The translations under genes and the position numbers were made by a program. This document shows positions 21,938 to 30,012 of a DNA stretch of 45,569 bases, in pieces. The notes under the pieces are model-generated. The model made no database searches. It saw nothing but the letters and a program-made list of their open reading frames with translations, and was not told the origin of the DNA. Source of the stretch: Candidatus Rokuibacteriota bacterium (GTDB lineage Bacteria > Methylomirabilota > Methylomirabilia > Rokubacteriales > CSP1-6); assembly GCA_003220335.1 (NCBI GenBank), contig QHSB01000081.1, positions 1 through 45,569 on the forward strand, given 5' to 3'. The number at the start of each line of letters is the position of its first letter. The stretch's first letter is position 1.

Positions 21938-22111
21938 ATGTTCGCCCAAGATCTGCTTCACAATCTGCTGCCGATCGGCCTCGGCTTCATCGCCGGCGCG
22001 GTCACCATCGGCTACTTCATCCTCGGCGGAATGCTGCGCGAAAGCCAACGCCTTACCAAGGCGGTCGGCACGCTCGTCGTTCAAGAAACCGGCAGAGTCC
22101 GCAACCAGTAG
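21938..22111 (+). CDS. Hypothetical 57-aa single-TM protein (below ORF-track cutoff)
   Basis: MFAQDLLHNLLPIGLGFIAGAVTIGYFILGGMLRESQRLTKAVGTLVVQETGRVRNQ; starts 4 bp after ubiE. Confidence 0.4.
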   Translation: MFAQDLLHNLLPIGLGFIAGAVTIGYFILGGMLRESQRLTKAVGTLVVQETGRVRNQ

Positions 22112-22193
22112 CTCGTCGAAATCCTGCCGCCCGGCCTTGCGCACCCGGCGCCTCCGCGCGATGCTTCCTGCGCGTCGCCCAAGGAGGCTCGTC

Positions 22194-23339
22194 ATGGTCA
22201 CGCGGATCGTCGCCCTGCTCCTCGCCGTCCTGTTCGGCCTCGTCGCCTGCACCAGCGCGGCCTCGCGCGGCAACGGCGCGGCGTTCGTCGCCGATAGCGG
22301 CCCGCTGGACGCCGTCGTCAAGCGCACGTTCACCACGTACGGCGTCCCGCTGCGGAGCGGGCGCGTGCTGACGGAGATGACGCTGGCGTACGAGACCTAT
22401 GGGCGGTTGGCGCCCGACGGTCGTAACGCGATCCTCATCACCCACGGCTTCACGTCCAGCGGGCACGCCGCCGGCAAGTACTCGCCGAACGATCGGACCG
22501 CGGGCTGGTGGGACGGCCTCATCGGGCCGGGCAAGGCCATCGACACCAACCGCTATTATGTCGTCGCCTCCAATATGCTCGGCTCGTCTTACGGCTCCAC
22601 CGCCCCCGCCTCCGTCAATCCGGCCACCGGCAAGCCGTACGGTCCGGACTTCCCCGATATCACGGTGCGCGACATCGTCGAGGCCCAGCGACTGCTACTG
22701 TCCGCGCTCGGCGTCAGCCATCTCGTGGCCGTCGCGGGCCCGTCGTACGGCGGCTTCCAGGCGTTCCAGTGGGGCGTGACCTATCCAGATTTCATGAACG
22801 GCATCGTCTCCGTCGTGTCGCAGCCACGATTCCGCTCGTCCGACACCACGGCGGCGATGGTGAGCCGCTTCGCGCTCGACCCCAACTGGAATGGCGGCTG
22901 GCACTACGAGCGCGGCGGCATCCCCGAAACGATGACGGAGATCCGCTACGAGACCCTCATGCGCTACGGCGCCAACGAGCTGCTCGCGGTGACGATCCCC
23001 GATCCGGCGCAGCGCGAGGCGCGCCTGCGCGAGATGGCCGCGGCGTGGGCGCGCGAGTTCGATCCCAACTCGATGGTGACGCTGCGAAAGGCCCTCGACA
23101 GCTACAACACCGAGCCGCAGCTGCGGGCGATCCGCGCCAAGGTGCTGTACGTGCTCTCGCGCACGGACAAGCTCTTTCCGCCCTCCATCGCGCCCGACGT
23201 GATGGACAGGCTCGCCAACGCCGGCGTCGACGCGAGGTACTTCGAGATCGACAGCGACTTCGGTCACAGTGCCAGCGGCCCCGAATGGGCCAAGTGGGGC
23301 CCGACGCTGAAGGCGTTTCTCGAGTCGCTCGATCGCTGA
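22194..23339 (+). CDS. MetX-like (homoserine O-acetyltransferase family) alpha/beta hydrolase, predicted lipoprotein
   Basis: LLLAVLFGLVAC lipobox; LAYETYGRLAPDGRNAILITHGFTSSGHAAG, GPSYGGFQAFQW nucleophile elbow. Confidence 0.82.
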   Translation: MVTRIVALLLAVLFGLVACTSAASRGNGAAFVADSGPLDAVVKRTFTTYGVPLRSGRVLTEMTLAYETYGRLAPDGRNAILITHGFTSSGHAAGKYSPNDRTAGWWDGLIGPGKAIDTNRYYVVASNMLGSSYGSTAPASVNPATGKPYGPDFPDITVRDIVEAQRLLLSALGVSHLVAVAGPSYGGFQAFQWGVTYPDFMNGIVSVVSQPRFRSSDTTAAMVSRFALDPNWNGGWHYERGGIPETMTEIRYETLMRYGANELLAVTIPDPAQREARLREMAAAWAREFDPNSMVTLRKALDSYNTEPQLRAIRAKVLYVLSRTDKLFPPSIAPDVMDRLANAGVDARYFEIDSDFGHSASGPEWAKWGPTLKAFLESLDR

Positions 23340-23388
23340 CGCGGCGCGTCCTGCGGCGACGCGCTCGGCGATGGTACGCTGACGCGAA

Positions 23389-25434
23389 ATGAGCGTCGGC
23401 GAAGCGGTGTCGCGCTTTCCCCGCGAGCGGACCTGGCTGCTGCCCGCGCTGCAGAGCGCGCAGCGTGCCGAAGGCTGGCTCTCGCCGGAGACACTGGCGG
23501 CCGTCGCCGCCCACCTGCGCGTGCCCCGGAGCGAAGTCTGGGGGGTCGCCAGTCACTACCCGGAGCTGCGGCTGGCCAAGCCGGGCCGCCGCGTCGTGCG
23601 CGTGTGCACCGGCGTCGCGTGCGTGGCGCGCGGCGGCGAGCGCCTGCTCGCGCGGTGCGAGGAACGGCTCGGAGTCCGGGCGGGCGAGACGACGCGCGAC
23701 GGCACGGTGACGCTCGAGGCCATGGACTGTGCGTTCGCGTGCGCGGTTGCGCCGGTGGTCGAGGCCGATCACGCCTATCGCGGCCGTGTCAGCGAGGCCG
23801 CCCTCGACGCGTTGCTGGATACGCCCGCCGCCCACGTGGTCCCGGCGCCGCTCACGGGTCGCGGCGGACCGCCGGCGACGCCGGTGACGGCCGGCTCGCC
23901 CGGCGCGCGCTTCACGGTGCTGCGGCGCGAGGCCGAGCGCCGCCGCACGGGCTCGCGGCTCGCCGTCGGCGTCGGCACATGCGGCCTCGCCGTGGGCGCC
24001 GGCGAGACGCTGGAGGCGCTGCGCGTCGAGGTCCAGCGGCGCGGCCTGGCCTGGACCGTCGTGGCGGCCGGCTGTAACGGCATGTGCTGGGCCGCGCCCG
24101 TCGTCGAGGCGCTGCGCGACGGCAAGCCGCCGATCACCGCCGCGCGCGTCACGGCCGACACCGTGCCGCGCCTGCTCAACGCGCTCGCCGCCAACATGGC
24201 CGAGCGCGACTTCGCGGCCGCGCCGGACTGGATGGCCGCGCAGCGCCGCCTGCTCACCGAGCGCTGCGGTCTCGCCGATCCGTACGACATCGCCGACGCG
24301 CTCCGCCACGGCACCTACGGCACGCTCGCGCGCGTGCTGGAGGAGGCGCGGCCGGAGGCGGTGATCGAGGAAGTGCGCGCGGCGGGACTGGCCGGGCGCG
24401 GCGGCGCCTACTTCCAGACGGCGGTGAAGTGGTCGGCGTGCCGGGCGGCCACCGGCGCGCCGAAGTACCTCGTGGTCAACGGCGAGGAGGGCGAGCCTGG
24501 TATCTTCAAGGACCGCCATCTGATGGAGGGCGACCCGCACCGGCTGCTCGAGGCCGCGCTGATCGCCGCCTACGCGACGGGCGCCTCGCGCGCCATCCTT
24601 TATATCCACGGCGAGGCCGACGTCGCCGCCGAGCGGCTGGCGGTGGCGCTCGGCCAGGCGCGCCAGTGGGGACTGATCGGCGAGCGCGTGCTGGGCTCCG
24701 ACCTGTCGCTCGGGGTCGAGATCCGGCGTGGCGCCGGCGGCTTCGTGCTCGGAGAGGAGACGGCGCTGCTGGAGTCGATCGAGGGGCAGCGCGCGATGCC
24801 GCGCACGCGGCCGCCCTTTCCCGTGGAGTCCGGCCTCTTCGGCAAGCCCACCGTCATCAACAACGTCGAGACGCTCTTCGCCGTGGTGCCGATCGTCGCG
24901 CGAGGGGGCGCCGCCTTCGCGGCGCTGGGCGGCGGCCGCGGCACCAAGCTCTTCGGCCTCTCCGGACACCTCCGGCGGCCGGGCGTGGTCGAGATGGAGG
25001 TCGGGTGCACGCTGCGCACGCTGATCGACGAGATCGGCGGCGGCGCCGAGACGCCGGTGCGTGCGGTCGTGATCGGAGGGCCCTCGGGCAGCGTCGTGCA
25101 CCCGCGCCAGTTCGACGAGCCGCTGATCCCGCGCGGTGCGGTCAATCCGGGGACGGGCGGCGTGGTCGCACTCGGCGAGGCGGCGGCCGTTCGCGGCGCC
25201 GTGCGCACGCTGCTCGCGTTCAACACGCGGGAGTCGTGCGGCAAGTGCACGCCGTGCCGCGAGGGAACGGCGCGCATGCTCGCGATGCTCGACGAGACGA
25301 GCCTCGACGTCGCGCGGGTGCGCACGCTGGCGGAAACGGTCCAGCTCGCGTCGCTCTGTGGCCTCGGCCAGGCGGCGCCGCTCGCCGTGCTCTCCGGCCT
25401 CGCGGAGTTCCCGCGGGAGTTCGGCGTATCATGA
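23389..25434 (+). CDS. Fused NuoE-like/NuoF-like diaphorase subunit of NAD-dependent formate dehydrogenase (FdsG-FdsB type)
   Basis: NuoE cluster CTGVAC...DCAFAC; FMN site GRGGAYFQTAVKWS; 4Fe-4S ESCGKCTPCREGT...LCGLG; immediately upstream of FdhA. Confidence 0.88.
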   Translation: MSVGEAVSRFPRERTWLLPALQSAQRAEGWLSPETLAAVAAHLRVPRSEVWGVASHYPELRLAKPGRRVVRVCTGVACVARGGERLLARCEERLGVRAGETTRDGTVTLEAMDCAFACAVAPVVEADHAYRGRVSEAALDALLDTPAAHVVPAPLTGRGGPPATPVTAGSPGARFTVLRREAERRRTGSRLAVGVGTCGLAVGAGETLEALRVEVQRRGLAWTVVAAGCNGMCWAAPVVEALRDGKPPITAARVTADTVPRLLNALAANMAERDFAAAPDWMAAQRRLLTERCGLADPYDIADALRHGTYGTLARVLEEARPEAVIEEVRAAGLAGRGGAYFQTAVKWSACRAATGAPKYLVVNGEEGEPGIFKDRHLMEGDPHRLLEAALIAAYATGASRAILYIHGEADVAAERLAVALGQARQWGLIGERVLGSDLSLGVEIRRGAGGFVLGEETALLESIEGQRAMPRTRPPFPVESGLFGKPTVINNVETLFAVVPIVARGGAAFAALGGGRGTKLFGLSGHLRRPGVVEMEVGCTLRTLIDEIGGGAETPVRAVVIGGPSGSVVHPRQFDEPLIPRGAVNPGTGGVVALGEAAAVRGAVRTLLAFNTRESCGKCTPCREGTARMLAMLDETSLDVARVRTLAETVQLASLCGLGQAAPLAVLSGLAEFPREFGVS

Positions 25435-25441
25435 GACGCAC

Positions 25442-28168
25442 ATGATCCTCACCGTCGACGGACGTCGCGTCGAGCTCGCCGACGGCGCCACCGTGCTCGA
25501 CGCCGTCAATCGCCTCGGCATCGCGCTGCCGCAGCTCTGCAAGGATCCCGATCGCGCGGCGCTCGGCGCGTGCCGCACGTGTCTCGTCCACGTCGACGGG
25601 CAGCGCGGGACGCCGGCCGCGTGTCACCTGCCCGCGCGCGATGGGATGGTGGTGGACACGCAGCATCCCGAGGTCGTGCGCGTGCGCGCGACGGTGCTGG
25701 ACCTCACGCGCTCGATGCTGACGCCCGCTCCGCACCGGAACGGCTTCGGTCAGCTCGGCGAGGCCGTCGCGCGCCACGGGCGGCTCGAGCCCTCCTGGGC
25801 GCCGCTGCACGCCTACGACGAGGACGCGAGCAAGTCGTTCTTCGTGCTCGACCGCGACGCCTGCATCCTCTGCGGCCGCTGCGCCATCGCGTGCGACGAG
25901 GTCCAGCAGATCGGGGCCATCGCGCTCCTCGGTCGCGGCCACGCGACCAAGGTCGGCGTCTTCGGCGACGGGTCGATGGCCTCCTCGGTGTGCACGTCGT
26001 GCGGCCAGTGCGTGGCCACGTGTCCGACGGGGGCGCTGCGGCCGAAGGAGCCGTCGGGCAAGATCGCCAGCACCGTCTCGACCACCTGCCCCTACTGCGG
26101 CGTGGGCTGCGGCATCGTGTTGAGGGTGCGCGAGGGGGAGTCCGAGGGGGAGTCCGAGGGGGGTCTCCCCCTCGGTCAAAAAGGTGGGCGGCTGGCGCTG
26201 ATGACCGACGACGCGCCCACGAATCGCTCGAGCCTCGGCATGCTCTGCGTGAAGGGCCGCTTCGCCACCGGCTTCGTCCATGCGCACGACCGGATCACGC
26301 GGCCCATGATCAAGCGCGATGGCCGCTGGCACGAGGCGACCTGGGACGAGGCACTCGACGCCGCCGCCGACGGTCTCGCCACGCACCGCGGCCGCTTCGG
26401 CGCCCTCGCCAGCGCCAAGGCCACCAACGAAGACGGCTACCTCGTGCAGAAGTTCTGCCGCGTGGTCATGGCCACCAACGACGTCGATCACTGCACGCGG
26501 CTCTGCCATTCGCCGTCGGTGGAGGCGATGCTCGCCTCCATGGGCTCGGGCGCGACGTCGAACTCGTACCAGGACTATGAGGACGCGGGCTGCCTCATGG
26601 TGGTCGGCGCGGACGCGTCCGCGAACCACCCCGTGATCGCCGTCCGCTTTCGTCGCGCCGTGAGCCGCGGCGCCCGCCTGATCGTCGTCAACCCCAAGCG
26701 CGTGGAGCTGTGCGACCAGGCCGACCTCTGGCTCGCGCAGCGCCCCGGCACCGACGTGGCGCTGTTCAACGCGATGGCGCGCGTGATCGTCGAGGAGGGG
26801 CTCGCCGACGAGCGCTTCATCCGGGACCGCACCGAGGGCTTCCACGCGTGGCGCGGCGCGCTCGAGACCTACACGCTGGACCATGCCGAGCGCGTCACCG
26901 GCGTGCCCGCGCGCCACATCGCCCAGGCCGCGCACTGGTACGCGAAGCCGGCGTTTTCCGGCTCCTGTCTCGTCTGGGGCATGGGCATCACCCAGCACGT
27001 CAACGGGATCCACAACGCCCACGCGCTGCTGAACCTCTCGCTGGTGGCCGGGCAGATGGGCAGTCCGGGCAGCGGGATCTCGCCGCTGCGCGGCCAGAAC
27101 AACGTCCAGGGCTGCGGCGACGCCGGCTGCATCCCGACGAACCTGCCGGGCTACCAGCACTACGTCGAGGACACGCTGGCGCGCTTCGAGGCCGCCTGGG
27201 GCGTGCGGCCGCCCGGACGCACCGGCCGCGTCGTCACCGAGATGGTCGACGGCTGCCTCACCGGCGCCACGCGCGCGATGTACGTGGTCGGCGAGAACCC
27301 GCTGCTGTCCGAGCCCGACCTGCACCACGCCGAGAAGGCGTTCGATCAGCTCGACTTTCTCGTCGTCCAGGACCTCTTCCTGCACGAGACGGCCGAGCGC
27401 GCGCACGTGTTCCTGCCCGCCGCGGCCTTCGCCGAGAAGGAAGGCACGTTCACGAACTCCGAGCGGCGCGTCCAGCGCGTGCGCGCCGCCCTGCCGCCGC
27501 CCGGCGAGGCGCGGGCCGACTGGTGGATCACCGCGGAGCTGGCCAAGCGCGTGGCGAGGCGCGTGGGCGTCGGTGTCGGCTCGCAGTTCGATTACCCGGG
27601 AGCGGCGGAGATCTTCGACGAGATGGCGCGCCTCACCCCGTTCCTCGGGGGTCTCTCGCACGCGCGGCTCGACCGCGAGGGCGGGCTGCAGTGGCCGTGC
27701 CCGACGCCCGAGCACCCGGGCACGCGCTACCTGTACGGCGACTCATTCCCGCGCGGGCGCGGCCGCTTCATCCCGGCGCGCCAGATCGAGACGGCGGCCG
27801 AGCTGCCCGACACCGACTATCCGTTCGTGCTCAACACCGGCCGGCTCCTCTATCACTGGCACGGCGGCACGCTCACCCGCCGCGTGCAGGGTCTGCTGGA
27901 GCTGGCGCCGCGGCTGGAGATCGCGATCCATCCCGCCGACGCGCGCCGGCTCGGCCTCGACGACGGGGCGCGCCTGCGCGTGGAGAGCCGGCGCGGCGAG
28001 CTGAGCGGCTACGCGCGCGTCACGGAAGAGGTGAAGCCAGGCGCGATCTTCGTGCCGTTCGTCAAGCTCGGCGAGTCGGCCGCGAACTTCCTCACCAACG
28101 CCGCCTTCGACCCCTCCTCGAAAATCCCCGAATACAAAGTCTGCGCCGTCCGAGTCACTCGCGCATAA
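25442..28168 (+). CDS. fdhA: Formate dehydrogenase alpha subunit, molybdopterin oxidoreductase with N-terminal 2Fe-2S and 4Fe-4S domains (Cys type)
   Basis: 2Fe-2S N-terminus, ILCGRCAIACDEVQ and CTSCGQCVATCPTGAL, CPYCGVGC, DHCTRLCHSPS active-site region. Confidence 0.92.
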   Translation: MILTVDGRRVELADGATVLDAVNRLGIALPQLCKDPDRAALGACRTCLVHVDGQRGTPAACHLPARDGMVVDTQHPEVVRVRATVLDLTRSMLTPAPHRNGFGQLGEAVARHGRLEPSWAPLHAYDEDASKSFFVLDRDACILCGRCAIACDEVQQIGAIALLGRGHATKVGVFGDGSMASSVCTSCGQCVATCPTGALRPKEPSGKIASTVSTTCPYCGVGCGIVLRVREGESEGESEGGLPLGQKGGRLALMTDDAPTNRSSLGMLCVKGRFATGFVHAHDRITRPMIKRDGRWHEATWDEALDAAADGLATHRGRFGALASAKATNEDGYLVQKFCRVVMATNDVDHCTRLCHSPSVEAMLASMGSGATSNSYQDYEDAGCLMVVGADASANHPVIAVRFRRAVSRGARLIVVNPKRVELCDQADLWLAQRPGTDVALFNAMARVIVEEGLADERFIRDRTEGFHAWRGALETYTLDHAERVTGVPARHIAQAAHWYAKPAFSGSCLVWGMGITQHVNGIHNAHALLNLSLVAGQMGSPGSGISPLRGQNNVQGCGDAGCIPTNLPGYQHYVEDTLARFEAAWGVRPPGRTGRVVTEMVDGCLTGATRAMYVVGENPLLSEPDLHHAEKAFDQLDFLVVQDLFLHETAERAHVFLPAAAFAEKEGTFTNSERRVQRVRAALPPPGEARADWWITAELAKRVARRVGVGVGSQFDYPGAAEIFDEMARLTPFLGGLSHARLDREGGLQWPCPTPEHPGTRYLYGDSFPRGRGRFIPARQIETAAELPDTDYPFVLNTGRLLYHWHGGTLTRRVQGLLELAPRLEIAIHPADARRLGLDDGARLRVESRRGELSGYARVTEEVKPGAIFVPFVKLGESAANFLTNAAFDPSSKIPEYKVCAVRVTRA
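26131..26178. repeat. Tandem/inverted G-rich repeat inside fdhA (CCGAGGGGGA...TCCCCCTCGG)
   Basis: 12-bp direct repeat GAGGGGGAGTCC x2; 10-bp perfect inverted repeat 26142-26151/26166-26175. Confidence 0.8.
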
Positions 28169-28200
28169 CCGAGGACCGCCCCGGTTCCGAGCGTTGGGGG

Positions 28201-28230
28201 GTTGGGGGGCCATGTCCGGGGCCCCCCACG
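28201..28230. terminator. G/C-rich hairpin between convergent genes (no clear U-tract)
   Basis: GGGGGGCC (28204-28211) pairs with GGCCCCCC (28220-28227), 8-nt loop. Confidence 0.4.
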
Positions 28231-28231
28231 T

Positions 28232-29074
28232 TCAACCAGGCCCGAGAATCTCCTCCAGCTCCCGCCGCACGTTGTCACGGGCGCGCTGCGCCGCCACCGG
28301 ATTGGGCCCCACGGTGGCGCCGCGCTGGCGGGTGCCGTAGACGGACACGTTCGGCAGCCGGATCGGCGGGCCGGGCCGGGTCGAATCGAACCCATGATGC
28401 GCATCGGGGTACACGACGATCCGCGCGTCGGCGCCCGCACGCTGCAGTATCGCGGTCAACGTCTCGCACGGCGCGGCCGGGGTCCAGTTGTCGAGTGCAC
28501 CGATGTGGATCCGCAGCGGCGCCGGCAGAGGCGTGCCCGGATATCGAGCCTCGCAGCGCGGGTAGAAGGCGATGAGGGCGCGGAAGGTCGGGCCGCCCGG
28601 TGTCGCGTACCGTCGGGCGATGCGTGGCGCCGCCGCCACGAGCACGGTGCCGCCCCCGTGCGAGAAGCCCATCAGCGCGATGCGACCCGCGTCGATGCCG
28701 GGGTGCGCGGCCAGCGTGCGGAGCGCGGCGAACGCGTCCTCGACGCGCGCCTCGGAGGTCACGCCGCCCGTCTCGCACACCGAGCGCACGCCGCGGGCGG
28801 CGAAGGAGTCCAGCACGAGAGCGGCGTACCCCCAGCCGTGCAGCGTCGTCGCCCAGGCTCGATGCGTCGCGGACACGCCGCTGCAGCCGTGCATGAGCAC
28901 GACGGCCGAGGCGGGTTTGCCGCTCACGGGCAGGCTGAGCATTCCTGTCAGGGTGAGGTCACGGCTCAGCGGCACGGTAATCTGGCCGGCGTCGGTCGGC
29001 GCAAAACTCGGGCGCTCGAGCGGCGGGGCCGCGCAGCCGCCGAGGAGGAGGGCCAGGGCGACGAGCCGCCTCAC
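28232..29074 (-). CDS. Dienelactone hydrolase-like lipoprotein
   Basis: GTG start, lipobox LALLLGGC; VVLMHGCSGV, GFSHGGGTVLV elbow, DAHHGFD. Confidence 0.8.
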   Translation of the reverse strand: MRRLVALALLLGGCAAPPLERPSFAPTDAGQITVPLSRDLTLTGMLSLPVSGKPASAVVLMHGCSGVSATHRAWATTLHGWGYAALVLDSFAARGVRSVCETGGVTSEARVEDAFAALRTLAAHPGIDAGRIALMGFSHGGGTVLVAAAPRIARRYATPGGPTFRALIAFYPRCEARYPGTPLPAPLRIHIGALDNWTPAAPCETLTAILQRAGADARIVVYPDAHHGFDSTRPGPPIRLPNVSVYGTRQRGATVGPNPVAAQRARDNVRRELEEILGPG

Positions 29075-29916
29075 AGCGCGCGGCGCAGGAACGTGTCGAG
29101 CGCGGCGTTGAACGCCTCCGGCGCATCGAGCGTCAGGTGATGGTGGGCACTGGGAATCTCGATGAGCTCGGCGTTGGGAATCGTCTCGAGCATGCGGGCG
29201 GCCACCTCCAGCGGCAGAACCGGCGAGTGCTCTCCGCGAACGACGAGGGTCGGCGCTGTGATACGTGGCAGGAGCGGCCAGCAGTCCACCGGCTTGCGGT
29301 CCGCGTAGCAGGCCGGGTCGAAGCGAAACCTGAACCCGCCGTCGACGCGCACCAGTCCCATGCGCGCCATGTGGGCGAGCAGCGCGGGATCGGCGATCGT
29401 CTCGCGCGGCAGGAGGCGGAACGCGGCCACCGCCGCCTCCTCGGAGGCGTGCAGGCGCGGCGGTCGCTGACCGCGCTCGCGCATGCGCTGGACGCGGTCG
29501 GGCGGCAGGTACGGCCGCGAGTCCACCACGACGAGAGCCGCCGTGCGCTCGGGGTACCACGCGGCGAAGGCCATCGCGTTGTGGCCGCCCATCGAATGAC
29601 CCACCAGCGTCATTCGCCGGAAACCCAGCCGATCCATCAGCGCGAGCAGATCCCGGACGAAATCCCCGGTGGCATAGGCCGGCGGCGTCGCCCACTGGCT
29701 CTCGCCGTGGCCCCGTTGGTCGAGGGCGATCGCGTGGAACCGGTCCGCGAACGTCGGAATGACCCGATCGAACCAGTGAGCGTGCGCCGCGCCGCCATGG
29801 AGGAAGGAGATGGCCGGCGCACCATTCGGGCCGATTTGCAAGAACTGCAATCGAAGGCCGTTGAGCGTCTCCGTACGACGCTCCGCCGCCTCGCAAGCCA
29901 GCAGTTGACGTGTCAT
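29071..29916 (-). CDS. Alpha/beta fold hydrolase
   Basis: SFLHGGAAHAHWFD, GHSMGGHNAMAFA, IPSAHHHLTLD catalytic motifs. Confidence 0.85.
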   Translation of the reverse strand: MTRQLLACEAAERRTETLNGLRLQFLQIGPNGAPAISFLHGGAAHAHWFDRVIPTFADRFHAIALDQRGHGESQWATPPAYATGDFVRDLLALMDRLGFRRMTLVGHSMGGHNAMAFAAWYPERTAALVVVDSRPYLPPDRVQRMRERGQRPPRLHASEEAAVAAFRLLPRETIADPALLAHMARMGLVRVDGGFRFRFDPACYADRKPVDCWPLLPRITAPTLVVRGEHSPVLPLEVAARMLETIPNAELIEIPSAHHHLTLDAPEAFNAALDTFLRRAL

Positions 29917-30012
29917 GGCGGACGATTGTACGGTGTTTGTGAAAGCGTAAAACGCGCTACGCAAAGTTTTTCTTGGCGCGTCTCCACCGCTTCGTTATTG
30001 TCGGAGCAAGAA

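Noticed and set aside
22957-25101. 714-aa minus-strand ORF over MetX-like and NuoEF genes
   Set aside because: Low-complexity antisense frame without recognisable domains
25220-27715. 831-aa minus-strand ORF over fdhA
   Set aside because: Antisense artefact; fdhA motifs are unambiguous on the plus strand
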